Of a stretch of DNA of 64,000 bases, positions 25,451 through 34,033 are shown in pieces. A program made the translations under genes and the position numbers. The stretch's first letter is position 1. The number at the start of each line of letters is the position of its first letter. The notes under the pieces are model-generated. The model was not told the origin of the DNA and searched no databases. It was given only the letters and a program-made list of their open reading frames with translations. Source of the stretch: Streptomyces cinnabarinus (lineage in GTDB: Bacteria > Actinomycetota > Actinomycetes > Streptomycetales > Streptomycetaceae); NCBI RefSeq assembly GCF_027270315.1, contig NZ_CP114413.1:3968001-4032000 (forward strand), written 5' to 3'.

Positions 25451-27079
25451 TCAGCTCACCGACACGGCCTCCCGAGCCTCGCCCCGGCCCTCCAGCGGCT
25501 CGGGCCCGGCCGAGACCTCGTCAGCAGCCCCTTCCACATGCTGCGCGGGCCGCCGGGGCAGCGCGAACATCAGCAGGAAGATGGCGCCCATCACCGCGGC
25601 CACCCAGCCCAGCGCGTTCTGGAAGGCGTCCGCGAAGGCCGACCCGACGACGGTCTGCACAGCGGCACCGCCCTCGGCCTCCCCCGCACCCGCCGAACCC
25701 AGCCCCCCGAGCTTGTCGTCCAGCACCCCGAAGAACACCACCGACACCAGCCCGAGCCCCAGCGCGTTCCCCATCTGCTGCACCGTGTTGATCAGCCCCG
25801 ATGCCGACCCCGCGTGCTCGCGCGGCACCTCGGAGAGGATCGCGTCGGTCAGCGGAGCCACGATCAGACCCATCCCGGCACCCATCACGACCAGCGGAAA
25901 CGCCATCTGCCAGGGCTCGATGCCAAGCCCGTACCGCTCGGACTCCCACATGTAGAGCAGCACACCGAGCCCGAGCACCAGCGCGCCCGCCTGCAGGACG
26001 CCCCGCCCGAACCGCGGCACCAGCTTCTGCACCGAAAGACCCGCCGCCACGGAGACCGCGATCGAGAACGGCACGCCGGTCAGCCCCGCCTTCAGCGGGG
26101 TCCAGCCCAGGCCCATCTGCATGTACAGCGTCCACACCAGGAAGAAGATGCCGAGCGCGACACCGAACACGGTCTGTACGGCGATGCCCGCGGCGAAGCT
26201 CTTCACCTTGAACAGGGACAGCTCGACCAGCGGCGACCCGTCCCGCGCGCCCTTGCGCCGCTCGTACGCCACCAGCACCGCGAGCACGACGAGCGAGCCG
26301 GCCATCGACACGTAGCCCCACAGCGGCCAGTCCAGCTCACGGCCACGGGTCAGCGGGTAGAGCAGCATCAGCAGTCCGAGGGTCACCAGGGCCACGCCGA
26401 CCAGGTCCAGCTTCGGGGCGCGTGCCGCCTTGGACTCGGTGATGAAGCGGCTGCCCAGGATCAGGCCCGCGATGCCGACCGGCAGGTTGATGAGGAAGAT
26501 CGGGCGCCATTCCAGACCGAAGAGGTTCCACTCGGTGAGCAGCGCGCCGAGCAGCGGGCCGCTGACCGCGCCGAGCCCCACGACCGCGCCGAACAGCCCG
26601 AACACCTTGCCGCGCTCGTGCGCCGGGAAGGTCGCGTGCACGATCGACAGCACCTGCGGGACCATCAGCGCCGCCATCGCGCCCTGCAGGATGCGGGAGG
26701 CGACCAGCATCTCCGGGTTCGCCGCGAATCCGCACAGCGCGGAGGCGATCGTGAAGCCGCCGATGCCGATGAGGAACAGCTTCTTACGGCCGTGGATGTC
26801 GCCGAGACGTCCGCCGGTGATCAGGCCCGCGGCGAAGGCGAGTGCGTATCCGGCCGTTATCCACTGGATCTGGCTCTCGGTGGCACCGGCGTTCTGCTGG
26901 ATGGACGGGATCGCGATGTTGACGATCGTGACGTCGACGAGGTCCATGAAGGCGGCGGTCATGACGATCGCCAGGGCGAACCAACGCCGCTTGTCGCCGA
27001 CGGACGCATCGCCCGCGGACGCGTCGCCGACGGCTGTGTCGCCCACTGAAGTCTTGAGGTGAGGCTCGCTGGAGGTCAT
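25451..27079 (-). CDS. DHA2-type MFS drug exporter (EmrB/QacA family)
   Basis: A 542-residue, 14-helix major facilitator. TM1 carries the DHA2 motif MDLVDVTIVNIAIPSIQ, and GGRLGDIHGRKKLFLIG gives motif A. A short N-terminal repeat (VGDTAVGDASAGDASVGD) is encoded by near-identical DNA repeats. It would export hydrophobic drugs using the proton gradient. It diverges from the WYL regulator gene, which probably controls it through the inverted repeat between them. Confidence 0.9.
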   Translation of the reverse strand: MTSSEPHLKTSVGDTAVGDASAGDASVGDKRRWFALAIVMTAAFMDLVDVTIVNIAIPSIQQNAGATESQIQWITAGYALAFAAGLITGGRLGDIHGRKKLFLIGIGGFTIASALCGFAANPEMLVASRILQGAMAALMVPQVLSIVHATFPAHERGKVFGLFGAVVGLGAVSGPLLGALLTEWNLFGLEWRPIFLINLPVGIAGLILGSRFITESKAARAPKLDLVGVALVTLGLLMLLYPLTRGRELDWPLWGYVSMAGSLVVLAVLVAYERRKGARDGSPLVELSLFKVKSFAAGIAVQTVFGVALGIFFLVWTLYMQMGLGWTPLKAGLTGVPFSIAVSVAAGLSVQKLVPRFGRGVLQAGALVLGLGVLLYMWESERYGLGIEPWQMAFPLVVMGAGMGLIVAPLTDAILSEVPREHAGSASGLINTVQQMGNALGLGLVSVVFFGVLDDKLGGLGSAGAGEAEGGAAVQTVVGSAFADAFQNALGWVAAVMGAIFLLMFALPRRPAQHVEGAADEVSAGPEPLEGRGEAREAVSVS

Positions 27080-27101
27080 GTGAAAGAAGGTAGGGCCCCA
27101 A

Positions 27102-27120
27102 TAGGTCAGATCGTGTCCTA
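27102..27120. promoter_or_regulatory. Inverted repeat between the MFS and WYL genes
   Basis: TAGGTCA-GATCG-TGTCCTA: 7-bp arms with one mismatch and a 5-bp spacer, centred in the 63-bp divergent promoter region. It is the likely operator of the adjacent WYL-type regulator. Confidence 0.55.
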
Positions 27121-27142
27121 ATTCTGCGGCATCCTCGGATTC

Positions 27143-28114
27143 ATGACGACAGACACTCCGGCCCGGCTCCTCCAGCTCCTCTCGCTCCTCCAGACGCCCC
27201 GCGAATGGCCCGGCGGCGAGCTCGCCGGGCGGCTCGGGGTGTCCCGCCGCACGGTCCGCCGGGACATCGACCGGCTGCGTGAACTCGGCTATCCGGTGCA
27301 GGCGACCAAGGGTTCCGAGGGCGGCTACCGGCTGGTCGCGGGCAAGGCGATGCCACCGCTCGTCCTGGACGACGAGGAGGCGGTCGCCATCGCGGTCGGC
27401 CTCCGCGCGGGCGCCGGGCACGCGGTCGAGGGCGTGGACGAGGCCTCGGTTCGGGCGCTCGCCAAGCTGGAGCAGGTCCTGCCCAGCCGCCTGCGTCACC
27501 GCGTCTCCACCCTCCAGGCCGCGACTACCCCGCTGACCAGCGGCGACGGAGCGAGCATCGCCCCGGAGACGCTGACCGTGATGGCCTCGACGGTGGCCGG
27601 CCAGGAGCGGCTGCGGTTCGCCTACCGCGCGGGCGACGGCACGGAGTCCCGCCGCCTCACCGAGCCCTACCGGCTCGTCTCCACCGGCCGCCGCTGGTAT
27701 CTCGTCGCCTACGACCTCGACCGCGAGGACTGGCGGACCTTCCGCGTCGACCGCGTCACCGAGCCCTTCGCCACGGGCGCCCGTTTCACGCCCCGCGAAC
27801 TCCCGACGGGCAACGCGGCCGAATACCTGCGGCAGTCGATGTACCGACGCCAGGAGACCTACGAGTTCGCGGTCACCTTCGCCGCACCGGCCCAGTTCAT
27901 CGCGGCCCGCGTGCCCCAGTGGCTGGGCGCCCCGGAACCGGTCGACGACCGCACGTGCCGCCTGCGCGCCACGACCGGCGACGCGGTGGAGTGGCTGGCG
28001 GTGCGCCTGGCCATGGTCGACTGCGAGTTCACGGTCCACGAGCCCGCGGAACTGGTCCGGTGCGTACGCGACTTGGGCGGCCGCCTGACCAGAGCGGCGG
28101 CCACGCCCACCTGA
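27143..28114 (+). CDS. YafY-type transcriptional regulator (HTH + WYL domain)
   Basis: A 323-residue regulator. An N-terminal winged helix (RLLQLLSLLQ ... LAGRLGVSRRTVRRDIDRLRELGYPV) is followed by the linker GYRLVAGKAMPPLVLDDEEAVAIAVGL and a WYL domain (RRLTEPYRLVSTGRRWYLVAYDLDREDWRTFRVDR) plus C-terminal extension. It is divergent from a DHA2 exporter, its probable target. The 3' end of the gene has been partly duplicated just downstream. Confidence 0.92.
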   Translation: MTTDTPARLLQLLSLLQTPREWPGGELAGRLGVSRRTVRRDIDRLRELGYPVQATKGSEGGYRLVAGKAMPPLVLDDEEAVAIAVGLRAGAGHAVEGVDEASVRALAKLEQVLPSRLRHRVSTLQAATTPLTSGDGASIAPETLTVMASTVAGQERLRFAYRAGDGTESRRLTEPYRLVSTGRRWYLVAYDLDREDWRTFRVDRVTEPFATGARFTPRELPTGNAAEYLRQSMYRRQETYEFAVTFAAPAQFIAARVPQWLGAPEPVDDRTCRLRATTGDAVEWLAVRLAMVDCEFTVHEPAELVRCVRDLGGRLTRAAATPT

Positions 28115-28293
28115 GCAAAGCGACCGAGCCGAGTTCCTACGGCCCGACAGACCGAGTTCCCAAGGCCCGGCAGACCGCGTCCCGCGACTGCGAGTTCACC
28201 GTCCACGAGCCCGCGGAACTGGTCCGGTGCATAAGCGACTTGGGCGGCCACCTGAGCAAAGAGACCGAGCCGTGTTCCTACGGCCCGACAGGC
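28020..28293. repeat. Partial duplication of the 3' end of the WYL regulator gene
   Basis: The segment 28020-28154 (last codons of the WYL gene plus downstream sequence) recurs at 28188-28293 with a few substitutions and an internal deletion of about 27 bp. The second copy still reads as CEFTVHEPAELVRC-like codons but has no start, so it is a non-functional tail fragment. Confidence 0.8.
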
Positions 28294-28342
28294 CGCGCCG
28301 GGCCCGACGGACCGCGCCGCTACGGCCCGGCAGACTGCGTTC

Positions 28343-29080
28343 CTACGGCCGCCGTCCCCCCGCCCCCACCCCCGCCACTTCCCCCCACGGAAAGTCCCGC
28401 AGCACCGCCAGGTTCCGCAGTGCCAGCTGGGCAGGCCCCTCCGGCCCCCCGGCCAGCGCCTGCCCCGCCGCCCAGGACTCCACGGCCACCCGTACGGCCG
28501 CCCCGGCCACGGCGGCCGCGAACCTGAGCTCGGGCGCCCCGGCAACGTTGTCGGCCCCGCCGTCATCCGCGCGCTCCGGCCCCAGCCGCCCCACCAGCAC
28601 CTCCGCCAGCGCCCCCTCGGACGCATGGCAGACCTCCGCCCACACCTTCCCCAGCGCGGGGCTCGACCCGGCGAGACGGATCAGGGTGCGCACCCATTCC
28701 CAGGAGGACGCCGACAGCCCCGCCCCCGGCGTCAGGGTGTGCCGTACGGCGTGTTCCAGCGCCTCGGGGACCGACAGCTCCGCGGGGGCGAGGTGTACGG
28801 CCTGTGCCCAGCGCTCCGCGCCCGCCGCGTAGAGGGGCGCGACGGCCTCCTCCTTGGTGGCGAAGTACCGGTAGAACGTGCGCGGCGCGATACCGGCGGC
28901 CTGGGCGATGTCCTCGGCGCGGGTGGCACGCAGGCCCTGCCTGACGAAGAGCGCGGCGGCCGCGCGGGCGATCTGCATACGCGTCTCCGCCTTGCGCCGC
29001 TCCGTCAGGGAGAGCGGTACGGCGGAGTTTGGTGCTGGGGTGGGGCTACTCACATTCGGCAGGCTATGCCCATGTGACAC
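28343..29080 (-). CDS. TetR-family transcriptional regulator next to hrdD
   Basis: A 245-residue protein. The DNA-binding helices are typical (RMQIARAAAALFVRQGLRATRAEDIAQAAGIAPRTFYRYFATKEEAV), with an Ala-rich ligand domain. It matches the position, from memory, of the TetR-like gene that sits beside hrdD in S. coelicolor. The GTG start before SHGHSLPNV is provisional; the first 25 residues are Pro/Ser-rich and a later start is possible. Confidence 0.88.
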   Translation of the reverse strand: MSHGHSLPNVSSPTPAPNSAVPLSLTERRKAETRMQIARAAAALFVRQGLRATRAEDIAQAAGIAPRTFYRYFATKEEAVAPLYAAGAERWAQAVHLAPAELSVPEALEHAVRHTLTPGAGLSASSWEWVRTLIRLAGSSPALGKVWAEVCHASEGALAEVLVGRLGPERADDGGADNVAGAPELRFAAAVAGAAVRVAVESWAAGQALAGGPEGPAQLALRNLAVLRDFPWGEVAGVGAGGRRP

Positions 29081-29092
29081 AATCTGCCATCC

Positions 29093-29131
29093 GGCGGGCC
29101 ACCCCGGGGTTCAGGTACGGGGTGGCCCGCC
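29093..29131. promoter_or_regulatory. Long inverted repeat upstream of the TetR gene
   Basis: GGCGGGCCACCCC and its exact complement are separated by 13 nt, starting 13 bp before the TetR start codon. It could be a terminator for transcription from hrdD or an operator. The rest of the 348-bp gap to hrdD holds only the hairpin at 29380-29409 and no supported gene. Confidence 0.5.
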
Positions 29132-29379
29132 CTCCAGCCTGCCCATGGGCACAGAAGGAGCCGGACCCCGGCGCCCAGGGGGGGTTAGGGCGCCGAGACC
29201 CGGCTCGGGAGAGTCCCGGCGCCGGGGGGGTATCGCGACGGGACTTGGTTCAGGATCGGCCCGCGAGGGGGGATCGTGGACCCGAACTCCTGGACCCTGA
29301 AAGGTTGTTCCCAGGGCCCTGGCGGTTGAAGCGGTGTTACCCGCCATGTTTGCGCGGTCTTTCGCCACCCGGCGCCACC

Positions 29380-29409
29380 GGGCGTACGCGGCTGTGCCCC
29401 CGTACGCCC
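29380..29409 (-). terminator. Hairpin downstream of hrdD
   Basis: GGGCGTACG and CGTACGCCC (perfect 9-bp arms, 12-nt loop) lie 20 bp after the hrdD stop on the minus strand. Confidence 0.6.
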
Positions 29410-29428
29410 CCTGACGCTCAGTCGGCTC

Positions 29429-30436
29429 TTATGCGGCCGCGTCGAACCCGGTGTCCCGGGCCAGCTTCTTCAGCTCCAGCAGCGCGTGCTTCTCGATCTG
29501 CCGGATGCGCTCGCGCGTCAGACCGTGCTCCTTGCCGACCTCGGTGAGCGTGCGCTCCCGGCCGTCCTCGATGCCGTACCGCATCTTGATGATGGACGCC
29601 GTGCGCTGGTCGAGGCGGCCGATCAGGTCGTCCAGTTCCTCGCTGCGCAGCAGGGTCAGCACGGACTGCTCCGGGGAGACCGCCGAGGTGTCCTCCAGCA
29701 GGTCGCCGAACTGGGTCTCGCCCTCGTCGTCCACCGACATGTTCAGCGAGACCGGGTCGCGGGCCCAGTCGAGGACGTCCGCGACGCGCTCCGGGGTGGA
29801 GCCGAGTTCGGCGGCGATCTCGGCGGGCTCCGGGTCCCGGCCGTGCTCACGGTTGAACTCGCGCTGCACGCGCCGGATCCGGCCGAGCTCCTCCACGAGG
29901 TGGACGGGGAGCCGGATGGTGCGGGACTGGTCGGCTATCGAGCGGGTGATCGCCTGACGGATCCACCAGGTGGCGTAGGTCGAGAACTTGAAGCCCTTGC
30001 GGTAGTCGAACTTCTCGACCGCGCGGACCAGTCCGGCGTTGCCCTCCTGGACCAGATCCAGCAGAGGCAGGCCGCTGCGCGGGTAGCGGCGGGCCACCGC
30101 GACGACCAGGCGGAGGTTGGAGCGGATGAAGACGTCCTTGGCACGCTCCCCTTCGGCGACCAGCGCCTCGAGCTCCTCGCGGGAGGCGTCCGCCTGGGAC
30201 TCCTCAAAGCCGTCGAGGACCTGCCGCGCGAACACACCCGCCTCGATGATCTGGCTCAGCTCGACTTCCTTGGCGGCGTCGAGCAGCGGTGTGCGCGCGA
30301 TCTCGTCGAGGTACATGCCGACCAGGTCGCGATCGGCGATCTCGCCGCCATGGGCGCGAACAGCGCGAACACTGCTTGCCCGGTCGGCCGTCTCGCCGGT
30401 GGCGGACTGACGACGGGCGACGGCACGGGTTGCCAT
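29429..30436 (-). CDS. hrdD: RNA polymerase group 2 sigma factor HrdD
   Basis: A 335-residue sigma-70 relative lacking the long region 1.1. Region 1.2 (DLVGMYLDEIARTPLLDAAKEVELSQ), region 2 (NLRLVVAVARRYPRSGLPLLDLVQEGNAGLVRAVEKFDYRKGFKFSTYATWWIRQAI), region 3 and region 4.2 (LTEVGKEHGLTRERIRQIEKHAL) are all intact. It directs RNA polymerase to a subset of HrdB-like promoters and is dispensable in S. coelicolor. AAGGAG lies 5 bp before the ATG. A sigma-R/sigma-E-type promoter sits about 95 bp upstream. The neighbouring TetR gene supports assignment as HrdD rather than HrdA or HrdC. Confidence 0.9.
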   Translation of the reverse strand: MATRAVARRQSATGETADRASSVRAVRAHGGEIADRDLVGMYLDEIARTPLLDAAKEVELSQIIEAGVFARQVLDGFEESQADASREELEALVAEGERAKDVFIRSNLRLVVAVARRYPRSGLPLLDLVQEGNAGLVRAVEKFDYRKGFKFSTYATWWIRQAITRSIADQSRTIRLPVHLVEELGRIRRVQREFNREHGRDPEPAEIAAELGSTPERVADVLDWARDPVSLNMSVDDEGETQFGDLLEDTSAVSPEQSVLTLLRSEELDDLIGRLDQRTASIIKMRYGIEDGRERTLTEVGKEHGLTRERIRQIEKHALLELKKLARDTGFDAAA

Positions 30437-30529
30437 GCGTGCTCCTTGCGATGGTGGGCTGGCGGGTGGTCCTCGGTTGCCCGGCACTCGTCTCGGGTGA
30501 CTCTCCTCGGGTGCCCTGCATCCGATGGA

Positions 30530-30559
30530 AACAACGACTGGAATCAGGACAGAATTCCC
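30530..30559 (-). promoter_or_regulatory. Sigma-R/sigma-E-type promoter of hrdD
   Basis: On the minus strand, GGGAAT (30559-30554), an 18-nt spacer and GTTGTT (30535-30530) match the sigma-R consensus GGAAT-N18-GTT. It lies in the 414-bp gap between hrdD and the dioxygenase gene; I see no gene in the rest of that gap. Confidence 0.7.
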
Positions 30560-30850
30560 AACCCGTCCCCCTATTTTTCTGATCATGCAGTACCCTGTCC
30601 GACCGCACAGGGTCGGGCGGTGCCGCCGGTCCCTGCAGAGGTGCAGGTCAGCCCAGGAGTCGAGGGGGTTCCCGAAGCCCTCGCCTACCCCTGTGGCCGC
30701 CGCCCATGCGAGACCCCGGTCACACCGGAAGAGCGTCACCGTCGGCCACTCTCCACCCGTGAAGACGGGTCGTGCCCACCGATGGTTGCCAGGGCGGGCG
30801 AGCCCACAGGAAACTCACATGACCAGGGAACACGCGGCACCCGCGCCCGG

Positions 30851-31636
30851 TCAGCCGAACTGCACCGACCGCTTGGCCAGCCCCATCCAGAACCCGTCGA
30901 TGACCGACCGCTGCGCGTCCAGCTCGCCCCCGGCCTCGGCCGCGCCCATGGTCACGAACAGCGGGGCGAAGTGCTCGGTCCGCGGATGGGCGTACCGGCC
31001 GGCCGGGGACTTGCGCAGGAAGTCCAGCAGCGCGTCCCAGTCGTGGTTCTCCAGGGCGCGCCGGCCCCAGTCGTCGAACTCCGCCGACCAGGCGGGGATG
31101 CCGCCCTGGCGCAGCGCGGCCAGGTTGTGGGTGAAGAAGCCGGAGCCGACGATCAGCACGCCCTCGTCGCGCAGCGGCGCGAGCCTGCGGCCGATCTCCA
31201 TCAGCCGGACCGGGTCGAGGGTCGGCATGGAGATCTGGAGGACGGGGAGGTCGGCGGCGGGGAACATCTCCACGAGCGGGACGTAGGCGCCGTGGTCGAG
31301 GCCGCGGTCCGGGATGTCCTGCACGGGGATGCCGGGGGCGCGCAGCAGTTTGCGTACGGACTCGGCGAGCTCGGGGGCGCCAGGGGCCTCGTACGTCACC
31401 CGGTAGTAGTGCTCGGGGAAGCCCCAGAAGTCGTAGACGAGCGGGACGGTGGCCACGGCACCGAGGGCGAGGGGGGCCTCCTCCCAGTGGGCGGAGACGA
31501 TCAGGATCGCCTTCGGGCGGGGCAGTCCGGCGGACCACGCGGCCAGCTCGCCGGGCCAGACGGGGTCGTCGGCGAGGGGCGGGGCGCCGTGGCTGAGGTA
31601 GAGCGCGGGCATGCGCTCCTGGCTGGCGGCGGTCAT
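30851..31636 (-). CDS. Extradiol ring-cleavage dioxygenase, LigB/DODA type
   Basis: A 261-residue class III extradiol dioxygenase related to 4,5-DOPA dioxygenase. Metal and active-site histidines appear in YLSHGAPPL, LIVSAHWEE, RGLDHGAYVPL and the C-terminal RTEHFAPLFV. Such enzymes open catechol rings using non-haem iron or zinc. It is divergent from a MarR gene across 104 bp, a pairing that suggests MarR-controlled response to aromatic compounds. Confidence 0.9.
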   Translation of the reverse strand: MTAASQERMPALYLSHGAPPLADDPVWPGELAAWSAGLPRPKAILIVSAHWEEAPLALGAVATVPLVYDFWGFPEHYYRVTYEAPGAPELAESVRKLLRAPGIPVQDIPDRGLDHGAYVPLVEMFPAADLPVLQISMPTLDPVRLMEIGRRLAPLRDEGVLIVGSGFFTHNLAALRQGGIPAWSAEFDDWGRRALENHDWDALLDFLRKSPAGRYAHPRTEHFAPLFVTMGAAEAGGELDAQRSVIDGFWMGLAKRSVQFG

Positions 31637-31664
31637 GGCGGCGGCTCCTCCGGCTGACGTATTA

Positions 31665-31717
31665 CTTGAATTCTAAACCTCTACCTCAGAATAGGCCCGG
31701 TTGGTTTAAGTTTCAAG
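31665..31717. promoter_or_regulatory. Two opposed operator-like copies in the dioxygenase-MarR promoter region
   Basis: CTTGAATTCTAAAC (31665-31678) and GTTTAAGTTTCAAG (31704-31717, the reverse complement with four changes) flank the divergent promoters. They are likely MarR binding sites. Confidence 0.5.
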
Positions 31718-31740
31718 GAGACTGCTCGTACAGTGGAGCC

Positions 31741-32256
31741 ATGAACACGGCACCCGCATCCGCACCCGCTGCAGAGACCCGCTGGCTCACCGACGAGGAG
31801 CAGGGCGTCTGGCGCTCGTACGTCCAGGCGACGACCCTCCTGGAGGACCACCTCGACCGCCAGCTCCAGCGGGACGCGGGCATGCCGCACATCTACTACG
31901 GACTGCTCGTCAAGCTCGCCGAGTCCCCCCAGCGGCGGCTGCGGATGACCGAGCTGGCGATGTACGCGAAGATCACCCGCTCCCGGCTCTCGCACGCCAT
32001 CGCCCGGCTGGAGAAGAACGGCTGGGTGCGCCGCGAGGACTGTCCCTCCGACAAGCGCGGCCAGTTCGCGGTGCTGACGGACGAGGGCCTGGCGGTGCTG
32101 GAGCGGACCGCGCCGGGCCATGTGACCGCCGTACGGGGCGCCCTCTTCGACCGGCTCACCCCGGAACAGCAGAAGTCCCTCGGCGAGATCATGCGGATCG
32201 TCGCCGAGGGACTCGAGCCCGACGAAGCGGGTGCGGACCTGCCCTGGCTGCGCTGA
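31741..32256 (+). CDS. MarR-family transcriptional regulator
   Basis: A 171-residue winged-helix protein: dimerisation helices (EEQGVWRSYVQATTLLEDHLDRQL), then the reading head LRMTELAMYAKITRSRLSHAIARLEKNGWVRREDCPSDKRGQFAVLTDEG. It is divergent from the LigB-type dioxygenase gene, its likely target, and an AAGGAG-containing leader precedes it. The ligand is unknown. Confidence 0.93.
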   Translation: MNTAPASAPAAETRWLTDEEQGVWRSYVQATTLLEDHLDRQLQRDAGMPHIYYGLLVKLAESPQRRLRMTELAMYAKITRSRLSHAIARLEKNGWVRREDCPSDKRGQFAVLTDEGLAVLERTAPGHVTAVRGALFDRLTPEQQKSLGEIMRIVAEGLEPDEAGADLPWLR

Positions 32257-32281
32257 ACACCCCGCGGACCCCGTGGACACA

Positions 32282-32331
32282 GATCCGCCCCGGCTCCGCT
32301 GAGCCGCTCACTCAGCGAGGCCGGGGCAGAT
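32282..32331. terminator. Long hairpin between convergent MarR and MFS genes
   Basis: The arms GCCCCGGC-CCGCTGAG and CTCAGCG-GGCCGGGGC pair with only small bulges. It is the first of two tandem hairpins separating converging transcripts. Confidence 0.75.
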
Positions 32332-32338
32332 CCTGGGT

Positions 32339-32373
32339 CGTACGTACGGGGCGTCCCCTTCCCCGTACGTACG
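32339..32373. terminator. Second convergent hairpin
   Basis: CGTACGTACGGGG and CCCCGTACGTACG are perfect 13-bp arms with a 9-nt loop, ending 31 bp before the MFS stop codon. Confidence 0.8.
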
Positions 32374-32403
32374 GGTCCGTCCCGAAGAGGTGGGTCCGGG
32401 TCG

Positions 32404-33945
32404 TCAGTGGGCGACGACCGGAACCGCGAGCTCCTCCTCGGCGCCGTCCTCGGACGCGGTCGCCGGACCGCTGCCCGGCTTACCGGCGTTGACGAAGGTG
32501 AAGGCGATCAGCGCGGCGGCGACCAGGATGCCGACGGCGAACCAGATCGCGCTGGTGTAGCCCTCCACCATGCCCTCCAGCTGGACCAGCTGCTGCTGGG
32601 ACCTGGAGGCGGCGCCGCCGATGTGGTCGGCGACGTAGGAGGTGGTGGCCGAGGCGGCGATCGTGTTCAGCAGCGCCGTACCGATCGCGCCGCCCACCTG
32701 CTGGGAGGTGTTGACCATCGCGGAGGCGACACCGGAGTCCTGCGGCTTGACGCCCATGGTGGCCAGGGACATGGCCGGCATGAACGCCGTACCCATGCCG
32801 AGACCGAGCAGCAGCATCGCGGGCAGCAGCAGGGCGGCGTAGGAGGAGTCCACCTCCAGCTGGGTCAGCATCAGCATGCCGACCGCGGCGAGCAGGAAGC
32901 CGGGGCCCATCAGCAGCCGCGGGGCGACCCGGGTCATCAGCCGGGTGCCGATCTGGGTCGAGCCCGTGATCATGCCGACGATCATCGGCAGGAAGGCGAA
33001 GCCGGTCTTGACCGGCGAGTAGCCCTGGACGATCTGCAGGTAGTAGGTCAGGAACAGGAACAGACCGAACATGCCGATGATGGCGAGGCCCAGCGAGAGG
33101 TAGATCCCGCCGCGGTTGCGGTCGGTGACCACGCGCAGCGGCAGCAGCGGAGCCTTGACCTTGGCCTCGGTGATGACGAAGGCGAGCAGCAGGACGCCGG
33201 AGGCGACGAACATGCCGACCGTCACCGCGTCGCCCCAGCCGTCGGACTCGGCGCGGGTGAAGCCGTAGACCAGCGCGACCAGGCCCAGGGTGGACAGCAG
33301 GACGCCGGGGATGTCGAGCGGGTTGCGGTTGCGGCCGCCCTCGGGCTCACGGATGACGAACCAGGCACCGGCGGCGGCGATCACGGCGAACGGGATGTTC
33401 ACGAAGAACGTCCAGCGCCAGTCCAGGTACTCGGTGAGGAAGCCGCCGAGGATCAGACCGACGGCACCGCCGGCACCGGCGATGGCGCCGTAGATGCCGA
33501 ACGCCTTGGCGCGCTCCTTGGCGTCCGTGAACATCACGGCGAGCAGGGAGAGCGCGGCGGGCGCGAGCAGGGCGCCGAAGACACCCTGGAGGGCGCGGGC
33601 GCCGAACATCATGGCCTCGTTGGTGGCGGCGCCACCGAGCGCGGAGGCCGCGGCGAAGCCGGCCAGGCCGACGACGAAGGCGCGCTTACGGCCCCACAGG
33701 TCGGCGATGCGGCCGCCGAACAGGAGCAGACCACCGAAGGCCAGGGCGTAGGCCGTGACGACCCACTGCCGGTTGCCGTCGGATATGCCGAGGTCCTGCT
33801 GGGCGGAGGGCAGCGCGATGTTCACGATGGTGGCGTCGAGGACCACCATCAGCTGGGCGAGCGCGATGAAGACGAGCGCTTTCCAGCGATTGCTGTCGGG
33901 GCTGCTATCGGGGACTGAGGAAGCCTTGGCGGCTGTTTGAGACAT
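32404..33945 (-). CDS. DHA2-type MFS drug exporter (EmrB/QacA family)
   Basis: A 513-residue, 14-helix exporter. TM1 holds LMVVLDATIVNIALPSAQQ, and motif A is GGRIADLWGRKRAFVVG. Motif C-like Gly-rich segments follow (GAIAGAGGAVGLILGGFLTE). It is the second gene after a TetR repressor on the same strand (88 bp gap), so it is likely derepressed by its own drug substrates. It is distinct in sequence from the DHA2 gene at 25.4-27.1 kb. Confidence 0.92.
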   Translation of the reverse strand: MSQTAAKASSVPDSSPDSNRWKALVFIALAQLMVVLDATIVNIALPSAQQDLGISDGNRQWVVTAYALAFGGLLLFGGRIADLWGRKRAFVVGLAGFAAASALGGAATNEAMMFGARALQGVFGALLAPAALSLLAVMFTDAKERAKAFGIYGAIAGAGGAVGLILGGFLTEYLDWRWTFFVNIPFAVIAAAGAWFVIREPEGGRNRNPLDIPGVLLSTLGLVALVYGFTRAESDGWGDAVTVGMFVASGVLLLAFVITEAKVKAPLLPLRVVTDRNRGGIYLSLGLAIIGMFGLFLFLTYYLQIVQGYSPVKTGFAFLPMIVGMITGSTQIGTRLMTRVAPRLLMGPGFLLAAVGMLMLTQLEVDSSYAALLLPAMLLLGLGMGTAFMPAMSLATMGVKPQDSGVASAMVNTSQQVGGAIGTALLNTIAASATTSYVADHIGGAASRSQQQLVQLEGMVEGYTSAIWFAVGILVAAALIAFTFVNAGKPGSGPATASEDGAEEELAVPVVAH

Positions 33946-34033
33946 GGAGGTACCCACTTCGGGACTTCGTGACGGAAAAAGACGTAAGTAAGACGTGAAT
34001 GGGACGCGCGGAGGAAGGGTGCGAGTCGGTCGC

